Origin: M3007 sp031425035
Lineage (GTDB): Bacteria > Bacteroidota > Bacteroidia > Chitinophagales > Saprospiraceae
Length of the DNA stretch: 64,000 nucleotides
Direction: 5' to 3'
Assembly: GCA_031425035.1 (NCBI GenBank)
Contig: JANPIN010000100.1
Coordinates: forward strand, 1 to 64,000
The position numbers and the translations under genes are program-made. A model generated the notes under the pieces. It was given only the letters and a program-made list of their open reading frames with translations, made no database searches and was not told where the DNA came from. Shown here in pieces: positions 58,433 through 64,000 of this stretch. The first letter of the stretch is position 1. The number at the start of each line of letters is the position of its first letter.

Positions 58433-60142
58433 TTAATCCACTTTCAGGACTTCAATTTCTTCGGCGCGCCAGTGGACGGACTGGTCGAGGTGGTAACTGT
58501 CCAGGCGGTTGTGGTAGAAGTACAGCACGCGGAAGTTGGCCGATACGATGTCGTGGTTGACGTCGAACTGCAGGGGTTTTTCGCTGTGAAATACGCCCAG
58601 GTTTTTGACCCCTTCACGGACCACATCATCGGCGGTACGGTGTATTTCGGCGGCGAGGCGGATCTTGCCGGCCTGCTCCATTTTGAAAAGGCGGGCCTGC
58701 ATTTGTTCCACTACGTCTTCCACGGCGCGGAAGGGGAAGCGGTAATCATCGGGCGGCAGGCGCAGAATACCGAACAGGTCAAGTTTTGGATTTTCATGGA
58801 CCAGCATTTCAAAAACGGCATAAGCGACCAGATGGCTGCTGAGTACCACGTTTTCGACGTGATAGCGCTCCACAATGCGGTCAGCCAGCAGTTTTGTGTA
58901 TTCTTCTTCGCGTTGCCGGTCTTCGTTTATTTCGTTTTTACCGGTGAAATAATCGCGAATATCCAGTTCGTTGCCGAATTTATCGAAGCTGCGGCCCTGG
59001 TCGTCCACAAAATTACCCAGCACGTCGAGCGGGCGACCAATACTTAGCGTGGTGTCGCTGGTGGTGGACAAGAACTGCCAGATAAAGCGCAGCCAGCTGC
59101 GGATGCTTTTGCTCTCGTCCTTGAGTCGGATATAGTTCTCTTTACCGGTGTAGCGTAAATGCTGCTCGATCAGGAAGGGCGCTTCCAGTACGAAATTATA
59201 ACAGATCACCATGGGCACGATGAACACCTTTTTGGGTTTTCCAGCCTGGTTTAAGGCGCGCTGGGCTTCCACGGCCGTACCCAAAAGGCCCATTTTGAGG
59301 TCATTTTCGAGGGCGCCAGAGCGGGAACGCGTGCCACCCGGAAAGAAAAGGCTGTTCACACCGCGCTGAATGCTTAGGTTGCTCATTGTTTTCAGCGTCT
59401 CCAGGTAAATCGCGTTTTTCTTGCGCCGGTCCACCCGGTAAGCGCCCAAGCGGTTCATGAAATAGGCCGCCGGACCGAAATTGTACAGGTTTAACCCCGC
59501 CCCATAACTAAAAGACGGCAGGCCCATGATCTGGTCCATGGCGTAACCGACGAGGATGGAATCGAGGTTGCTGCTATGCGTCGGTACTACGATCACCGTA
59601 CCGTGTTGCATCAGCGAGCGCATAGTATCTACTTCGCCGACCACGTTAAAGCGCTCGTAGAGGTGACGGCGGCCCCGCCAGATGGCGCGAATACTTTTGC
59701 CAACGGCGGCGTTGAAAATGCGGTTGAAAAAGGCGGTCAGAAAACGCTGGGCGAAATGAAAAGTCGAGACCTGAAAAGTTCCGACAATCTCTTCCGAGTA
59801 GCGGTGAATGATTTTCTGTAAAATGTCTTCGGCGGCAGCTTTGGCCTCCGGGCTATGACGATCCAGGGATTTCTGGATGAGTTTCTTGCTGATCTTGTTC
59901 CAGAATTGCCGCTCATTTGGCGGGTCCACTTTCCAGGGATCTTCTTTAATCCGGATACGTTCCTGATAAAGGGCTTTGACCAGCACGTCGGGTAGGTCCT
60001 TGCGGTGCCGGCTGAGAATGCGCTGGAACGTAAATTCATCGATCTCCCGCAGGAACTCGGTGCGGTCTTTACTCAACCGATAAATGGGCCAATCTTCGAC
60101 GCGTTCGATGACCCGCGGGTATATTTTGACTTCTTTTTTCAA
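58433..60142 (-). CDS. Glycerol-3-phosphate acyltransferase-like (PlsB/PlsC family) protein
   Basis: About 569 residues if it starts at TTG 60142 (KKEVKIYPRVIERVEDW); ATG 60220 would overlap engB by 37 bases and add an unconvincing tail. Family motifs: VVVPTHSSNLDSILVGYAMD near residue 210 (H-x4-D catalytic pair), FFPGGTRSRSGALEND near residue 290, and FIVPMVICYN near residue 335. These fit LPLAT acyltransferases of the PlsB-like group. It would acylate glycerol-3-phosphate or a lysophospholipid at the inner membrane. The ~150-residue C-terminal part is helical and unknown. Confidence 0.85.
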   Translation of the reverse strand: MKKEVKIYPRVIERVEDWPIYRLSKDRTEFLREIDEFTFQRILSRHRKDLPDVLVKALYQERIRIKEDPWKVDPPNERQFWNKISKKLIQKSLDRHSPEAKAAAEDILQKIIHRYSEEIVGTFQVSTFHFAQRFLTAFFNRIFNAAVGKSIRAIWRGRRHLYERFNVVGEVDTMRSLMQHGTVIVVPTHSSNLDSILVGYAMDQIMGLPSFSYGAGLNLYNFGPAAYFMNRLGAYRVDRRKKNAIYLETLKTMSNLSIQRGVNSLFFPGGTRSRSGALENDLKMGLLGTAVEAQRALNQAGKPKKVFIVPMVICYNFVLEAPFLIEQHLRYTGKENYIRLKDESKSIRSWLRFIWQFLSTTSDTTLSIGRPLDVLGNFVDDQGRSFDKFGNELDIRDYFTGKNEINEDRQREEEYTKLLADRIVERYHVENVVLSSHLVAYAVFEMLVHENPKLDLFGILRLPPDDYRFPFRAVEDVVEQMQARLFKMEQAGKIRLAAEIHRTADDVVREGVKNLGVFHSEKPLQFDVNHDIVSANFRVLYFYHNRLDSYHLDQSVHWRAEEIEVLKVD

Positions 60143-60183
60143 GATCGCAAAGTTAAAAAGCCGGTTTTTTGCGAAGTAGCCGG

Positions 60184-60795
60184 CTATAAGTCGGTGGTGA
60201 CGGGACGGTTGCGTAAGCATTCGGCAATGTAGCCTAAGATTTCTTCTTTACCAGTTCTACGTTCCGAAGAACTGATAAAATAGGCCGGAAGCGTCTCCCA
60301 GGTTTCGGATAAGGCGGTCATGAACAGATCGATATTCTTTTGCAGGGTCACGCTGCCCAGTTTATCGGCCTTGGTAAAGACCAGCACAAAAGGAATACCA
60401 TGCTCACCCAGACCATTAATAAAAGCCAGGTCAATTTTGGAAGGCGGAATATTGGAATCGACGAGTACGAAAGCCGATAACATGGCGGTATGGTTCATTA
60501 AATAACCATTGATCATACTGGCCAGTTTCTTTTGTTTATCCTTCGACACCTTGGCATAACCGTAGCCGGGCAGGTCCACCAGGAACCACTTATGGTTGAT
60601 CAGGAAATAGTTCAGCAACTGGGTTTTGCCGGGCGTGGCCGATACTTTGGCCATGCCTTTGCGGGTCAGCATGTTGATCAGCGACGATTTGCCGACATTA
60701 GAACGTCCGATAAAGGCAAACTCCGGTGTTCCTCCCTTCGGGCAGGCGCTTTCCCGGGGATAACTGGCAACAAAATCGACGTGATGTACTTCCAT
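60184..60795 (-). CDS. engB: Ribosome biogenesis GTPase YihA/YsxC
   Basis: The ~203-residue GTPase starts at ATG 60795 (MEVHHVDFVASY). It has G1 GRSNVGKSSLIN near residue 30, G2 KVSATPGKTQLLNYF, G3 LVDLPGYGYAKVSK near residue 72, G4 VFTKADKLG near residue 140 and G5 ISSSERRTGKEEIL. It acts in 50S assembly. An in-frame ATG at 60885 lies upstream of a TACTTTTG box and is rejected. Confidence 0.96.
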   Translation of the reverse strand: MEVHHVDFVASYPRESACPKGGTPEFAFIGRSNVGKSSLINMLTRKGMAKVSATPGKTQLLNYFLINHKWFLVDLPGYGYAKVSKDKQKKLASMINGYLMNHTAMLSAFVLVDSNIPPSKIDLAFINGLGEHGIPFVLVFTKADKLGSVTLQKNIDLFMTALSETWETLPAYFISSSERRTGKEEILGYIAECLRNRPVTTDL

Positions 60796-60835
60796 AATGT
60801 GGTGGTCAGGCGGGATCTGGAATGGTTCGGGCGCG

Positions 60836-60843
60836 CAAAAGTA
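60836..60843 (-). promoter_or_regulatory. -7 box TACTTTTG of the engB operon
   Basis: A perfect TAnnTTTG on the minus strand, 40 bases before the engB ATG. It also argues against the longer ORF start at 60885. Confidence 0.5.
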
Positions 60844-60963
60844 CAATTTTGACGCTAAAAATGCCGCTTGAAAGCACAGTGACAACGATTTGATTTTTCG
60901 CGCGTTTCTTTGCAGGCGCTACTACGCTCTTTCCGTATTTTTTAGAAAACGATTTTATTCCCC

Positions 60964-61641
60964 ATGCATCCATCTTTCCGGCTGTTTTTATTTTTATTTT
61001 TTTGTCTGTTCCTGACAGCCATGCAGGCGCAGGACCCGGTTGTTCCGCCTAGTGATTCCACGTTATTTGCGCCCGACAATCCGGCGCTGTCCGGAGATTC
61101 CGTGGGTGTAGAGACTAAAACCGGGTTTTTTCGTGGTTTTTTCCAGGACGGTTACCCCAATCCGCGTAAAGCTGCTTTTATGTCGCTCGCCATTCCGGGC
61201 TCCGGTCAGGCCTATAACCGCAGTTGGTGGAAAGTGCCGATCGTATATGCCACGCTGGGCGGACTGGTCTGGTTGGAAATCAGTAATGTGCGCCAGTACC
61301 GGGAGTACCGGGATAATTACCGCCTGCTGGCCGACAATGATCCAAGTACCAACCCGACCGACCCGAAATATCAGAATGTGGATAAAACCAACCTTAAGTA
61401 CGTCCGCGATGTTTACCGTAAATACGTCGATCAAAGTTCGCTGGCGCTGGGCCTCGCTTACCTGCTCACAGCAACCGATGCCTTTGTGGACGCGAATTTG
61501 AAAACTTTCGATACCAGTGACGACCTTAGTTTACGTATCCGACCCAGAGCGCAGGCCAGTGGAATTGGCCCGGTTTTCGGACTGGCGTTAGAGGTGCAAC
61601 TGGGGAAGCCTTCCAAACCAACAAACCATCCAAACCCATGA
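60964..61641 (+). CDS. DUF5683 family protein
   Basis: The 225-residue protein has a signal peptide (FLFLFFCLFLTAMQAQ) and the DUF5683 core: GYPNPRKAAFMSLAIPGSGQAYNRSWWKVPIVYATLGGL in part, near residue 65, where PGSGQAYN is characteristic, then VRQYREYRDNYRLL, KYVRDVYRKYVDQSSLALGLAYLLTATDAFVDANL in part, and a C-terminal PVFGLALEVQL strand. DUF5683 proteins are Bacteroidota envelope proteins of unknown function with two or three membrane-like segments. The rhomboid gene overlaps by 4 bases. Confidence 0.88.
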   Translation: MHPSFRLFLFLFFCLFLTAMQAQDPVVPPSDSTLFAPDNPALSGDSVGVETKTGFFRGFFQDGYPNPRKAAFMSLAIPGSGQAYNRSWWKVPIVYATLGGLVWLEISNVRQYREYRDNYRLLADNDPSTNPTDPKYQNVDKTNLKYVRDVYRKYVDQSSLALGLAYLLTATDAFVDANLKTFDTSDDLSLRIRPRAQASGIGPVFGLALEVQLGKPSKPTNHPNP

Positions 61642-62426
61642 ACGCTTTCGTGGACAGCGATAATGACAGCCTGGAAATTACCCGCCGGCATTTTCTGGAG
61701 AGCCTGCGCTTTCCGGCCCTGGTCATTGCGGCATTATGGCTCGTGCATTTGTATCAATATGTATCGGATTTCGATCCGGGGCTATATGGCATTATGTCCC
61801 GACGGGTGTGGGGGCTCAGCGGTATTTTAACTGGTCCGCTGGTACACGGCAGTTGGGGTCATTTGATCTCGAACACCTTTCCGATGTTTGTGCTCACCGC
61901 CATCACCTTTTATTTCTACAAAAAAGTGGCCATGCCGGCCTTCTGGATGATCTATTTTCTAACCGGGGCATCGGTCTGGCTGCTGGCGCGGCCGGTCTCA
62001 CATATTGGCGCGAGCGGCGTTGTCTACGGTCTGCTCTCCTTTATTTTCTGGAACGGTATTTTTCGTCGGAGCCTGCGGTCCATTATTCTGGCGGGTCTTG
62101 TGATGCTGATTTATAGCGGGATGTTTCTCGGACTGTTACCCGATCAGGAGGGTATTTCCTGGGAAAGCCATTTGTTGGGCAGCATAGCCGGTATTTTCAC
62201 CGCTTTTTGGTTTAAGAGCGAACTGGAAGATGAGGAACACGATGCACGCCGGCATGCCGTAGTGGATGCCCGGGGCGTGGAAAAACAATATTTTTTAAAT
62301 CGCGATGCCTTTGAAAAAACCAAAACCCAACGCATAGCCGAGGCCGAAGAAGCACGTCGCCGCCAGGAAGAGGCGCAGCAAAATCCGTTTTTCCCGCCAT
62401 ATTGGAATCAGGATCAGACGTGGTGA
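61638..62426 (+). CDS. Rhomboid family intramembrane serine protease
   Basis: The 262-residue protein has six or seven helices with PLVHGSWGHLISNTFPMFVL near residue 70, the nucleophile motif IGASGVVYGLLSF near residue 118 (Ser in GASG) and the catalytic His in SWESHLLGSIAGIF near residue 178. It would cleave membrane proteins within the bilayer. A ~60-residue charged cytosolic tail rich in Ala, Glu and Arg (EAEEARRRQEEAQQN) and ending PPYWNQDQTW is unusual. It overlaps DUF5683 by 4 bases, so the two probably work together. Confidence 0.92.
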   Translation: MNAFVDSDNDSLEITRRHFLESLRFPALVIAALWLVHLYQYVSDFDPGLYGIMSRRVWGLSGILTGPLVHGSWGHLISNTFPMFVLTAITFYFYKKVAMPAFWMIYFLTGASVWLLARPVSHIGASGVVYGLLSFIFWNGIFRRSLRSIILAGLVMLIYSGMFLGLLPDQEGISWESHLLGSIAGIFTAFWFKSELEDEEHDARRHAVVDARGVEKQYFLNRDAFEKTKTQRIAEAEEARRRQEEAQQNPFFPPYWNQDQTW

Positions 62427-62430
62427 GGGA

Positions 62431-62488
62431 GGGGTTTAGAATGGGTTTAGAACAGGTTTAGAGGGGTTTAGCGCTCATAAACCTCTCT
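62431..62488. terminator. GGTTTAG-word spacer and hairpin between convergent genes
   Basis: The GGTTTAG word recurs at 62433, 62444, 62455 and 62465 (10-11 base steps). The last copy pairs with TAAACCTCTCT (62478-62488) over 11 bases with one wobble. It is a probable bidirectional stop signal. Confidence 0.55.
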
Positions 62489-62500
62489 GAATCAGACCAT

Positions 62501-63109
62501 TTATCGTTTAGATAAAACATGCAGACCATACTGTTTAATTACCCGCTGCACCTTCGTCGGCCATTCCGGGTCGGCGGCGTAACCGGGTTCGCTGCGTTTT
62601 AAATTAGCCGATACACCCCGGATAAAACAGTCATAGTCGCCGACCGGACAGGTGAGTGCATCGCGGAACCATTTACGACTGCGCAAAAACCGGGCGAAAT
62701 CATACACTGCTTCCGTGGGCGTAGCATAGGCGCGAAAAGGCGTCATTTTGCCTTCATGCCACATCATAAAAATTTCGCCTTTCCAGCTGGGGCCGGCTTT
62801 CATGCCGAAGGGGTTACCCGAATTTTTATATAAATAACTGGTAAAACCGGTCGATTCCAGCGTGGCAATGGCTACAAAGGCGGCTGCCGGCACGCGTTCG
62901 GTCTTTTCAACCGCCATCGCTTCGCGCATGAAACGTTCGACAATGGCGACCGGAGCACCAAAACTGTCGCTTACAATTTGAGCGGCCGCTAAAATGCCGG
63001 CTTCCCGGTCATGCAGCAGGCTGGTAACGGTACTTGCCATTTGCGAATGGGCTGCCAATGGCAAAAGGACAAAAGAAAGGAGCAGGGATGCTACTTGAAA
63101 AAAACGCAT
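62501..63109 (-). CDS. Glucosaminidase-domain protein
   Basis: The 202-residue protein has a signal peptide (VASLLLSFVLLPLAAHS) and a mannosyl-glycoprotein endo-beta-N-acetylglucosaminidase-like (FlgJ/LytG-type) domain: AAAFVAIATLESTGFTSYLYKNSGNPFGMKAG in part, near residue 80, with the catalytic Glu in TLESTG, then WKGEIFMMWHEGKMTPFRAYATPTEAVYDFARFL in part, and a C-terminal GYAADPEWPTKVQRVIKQYGL in part. It would cut peptidoglycan glycan strands in the periplasm. It converges with the rhomboid gene. Confidence 0.88.
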   Translation of the reverse strand: MRFFQVASLLLSFVLLPLAAHSQMASTVTSLLHDREAGILAAAQIVSDSFGAPVAIVERFMREAMAVEKTERVPAAAFVAIATLESTGFTSYLYKNSGNPFGMKAGPSWKGEIFMMWHEGKMTPFRAYATPTEAVYDFARFLRSRKWFRDALTCPVGDYDCFIRGVSANLKRSEPGYAADPEWPTKVQRVIKQYGLHVLSKR

Positions 63110-63161
63110 ATATTGAAAAGTGTTTGTTGCGCGGTTTGTACGCTAAATAGTTGGTTGGTCA

Positions 63162-64000
63162 CTAATTGCCGGTTAAAAAAATACTCACCGCTCCGGTCGA
63201 CTTTTTACCGTAGAGCAACAACCAGTACTGGCCGGCCGGCAGAGAGTCTACTTGCAAATCAGCTTGTTGGGTGGGCGCCATTTCCCAAACACGTACCGTG
63301 CCACCTTCGCTGTTAACCAGCACCACTTTATCAAATTTACCTTCCGCCTGCAGACGGAATTCATTGCGTGCCGGGTTGGGCGTCACAGTAGCCATCAGCA
63401 ATTTACGCCCTGGCTCCTGCACAGCGGTTATACTCTGACCCTTGCCGATGGTGTACTGGCCAGGCAGGAAATGGTCGGCGCGTAGAAGCCCATACTTGTC
63501 CGTTGCGGAAGCCAGTTTGTTTTTAAAATAAGTCGGGAACTCCTGCCAGGGGAATCCGGCGCCCGGACGATAAAGCAGTAAAACGTTCTCCTCGGATGAA
63601 CCGGTCTGGTTGAATAACTCCCGGTCCAATTGATCCAGCTGGCCACGACCGTCATAGAAAATGGAGAAATTACCGTCAAAACCAGCCGGAAAATCACCTT
63701 CTACCGACCAATACCGGTTGGTGATCGCGTAACCATTGGGGTTGCAGCCGGCAGTATCGGGACGGACAAAATGGTGTTCGGCCCGCAGCAAAACGGAATC
63801 TGGCAAAACGGTGGCGGTAACAGTAATTTTAGCTGCGCTCAGGTTCTGGGCCGCCGTGGTTTTCAACACGACTTCTTTCTCTGAACGGGCGAGCAGCAGG
63901 TGTTGGCGGGTATTGACCCACACGAACTCCGGTACAAATTCGATGGGCAACTCCAGCACCACCACGCTGTTTTCGCCGGATACGATGGCCGTCTGATGAA
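63162..64000 (-). CDS. Secreted protein C-terminus with type-A-like T9SS sorting tail (5' end beyond window)
   Basis: The frame stays open from the last bases of the window (HQTAIVSGENSVVVLELP) to the stop at 63162, so about 280 residues of the 3' end are seen. VLLRAEHHFVRPDTAGCNPNGYAITNRYW in part and GDFPAGFDGNFSIFYDG suggest the end of a peptidase M1-like protein's linker and Ig domains. The last ~80 residues (VTPNPARNEFRLQAEG, then VVLVNSEGGTVRVW and LPAGQYWLLLYG) form a T9SS type A sorting domain. Its catalytic part, if any, lies outside the window. Confidence 0.8.
   Translation of the reverse strand, partial: HQTAIVSGENSVVVLELPIEFVPEFVWVNTRQHLLLARSEKEVVLKTTAAQNLSAAKITVTATVLPDSVLLRAEHHFVRPDTAGCNPNGYAITNRYWSVEGDFPAGFDGNFSIFYDGRGQLDQLDRELFNQTGSSEENVLLLYRPGAGFPWQEFPTYFKNKLASATDKYGLLRADHFLPGQYTIGKGQSITAVQEPGRKLLMATVTPNPARNEFRLQAEGKFDKVVLVNSEGGTVRVWEMAPTQQADLQVDSLPAGQYWLLLYGKKSTGAVSIFLTGN

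Overview
The window is a 64 kb chromosomal segment of a Bacteroidota bacterium, most likely from the Saprospiria. The evidence is: a giant Ig/PKD-repeat protein with a gliding-motility-type (type IX secretion, type B) C-terminal domain at the left edge, a type-A-like sorting tail at the right edge, long Bacteroidota-style NusB, DUF3810, DUF5683 and DUF6340 proteins, many lipoproteins, a lycopene cyclase, near absence of Shine-Dalgarno sequences, and repeated promoter -7 boxes of the TAnnTTTG type. No rRNA, tRNA, CRISPR array or insertion sequence was seen. The species assignment is inference.

Layout. 1-3.5 kb: 3' part of the surface repeat protein, ended by a strong terminator. 3.5-7.1 kb: remnant of a DUF433/DUF5615 toxin-antitoxin pair, a VOC protein, a DUF3810 membrane protein, a possible tiny transcription unit and a two-domain fasciclin lipoprotein. 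7.1-14.4 kb: minus-strand run of seven genes (DUF6340 lipoprotein, SPOR-like membrane protein, DoxX-like membrane protein, TraB/GumN, WbqC, heptose-7-P kinase, nusB), several joined by 4-bp overlaps. 14.5-21.2 kb: plus-strand housekeeping run (lycopene cyclase, coaE, L31 type B, GlmU-like acyltransferase, purM, VOC protein, TPR-like lipoprotein, Glu-tRNA-synthetase-like gene) ending in a 114-bp nested palindrome. 21.4-22.6 kb: an SH3-type lipoprotein.

22.6-39.4 kb is a complete 14-subunit respiratory complex I operon (nuoA to nuoN, minus strand, canonical order). It carries extra genes at four junctions: two tandem DUF2750 genes between nuoE and nuoF, a UPF0175/DUF3368 toxin-antitoxin module (toxin frameshifted) between nuoF and nuoG, a ribbon-helix-helix gene plus a 62-aa partner between nuoH and nuoI, and an ArnT-like membrane glycosyltransferase between nuoL and nuoM.

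39.7-45.2 kb (plus): a CBM9-like lipoprotein, then gnd, a gluconate permease and a gluconokinase, which together would take up, phosphorylate and oxidise gluconate; then folD. 45.3-50.5 kb: a coiled-coil membrane protein, a DEDD exonuclease, rpe, an LptF/LptG-type permease and a PAP2 phosphatase, bounded by a 9-bp tandem array facing an inverted copy of its own word. 50.7-54.8 kb (minus): small membrane and lipoproteins and a TonB-dependent receptor. 54.9-60.8 kb: a PPC/DUF296 domain carried on a lipoprotein; an enoyl-CoA hydratase/lipoprotein/FNR/ferredoxin operon; FKBP isomerase, glycerolipid acyltransferase and engB. 61-64 kb: DUF5683 protein, rhomboid protease, glucosaminidase and the 3' end of a secreted protein.

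The most unusual signals are the cargo genes inside the nuo operon and the gene-boundary spacers built from a short repeated word facing its reverse complement (clearest at 28.8 and 50.5 kb, weaker at 39.0, 35.1 and 62.4 kb). Others are the nested palindrome at 21.2 kb and the promoter/29-codon ORF/terminator unit at 5.7 kb.
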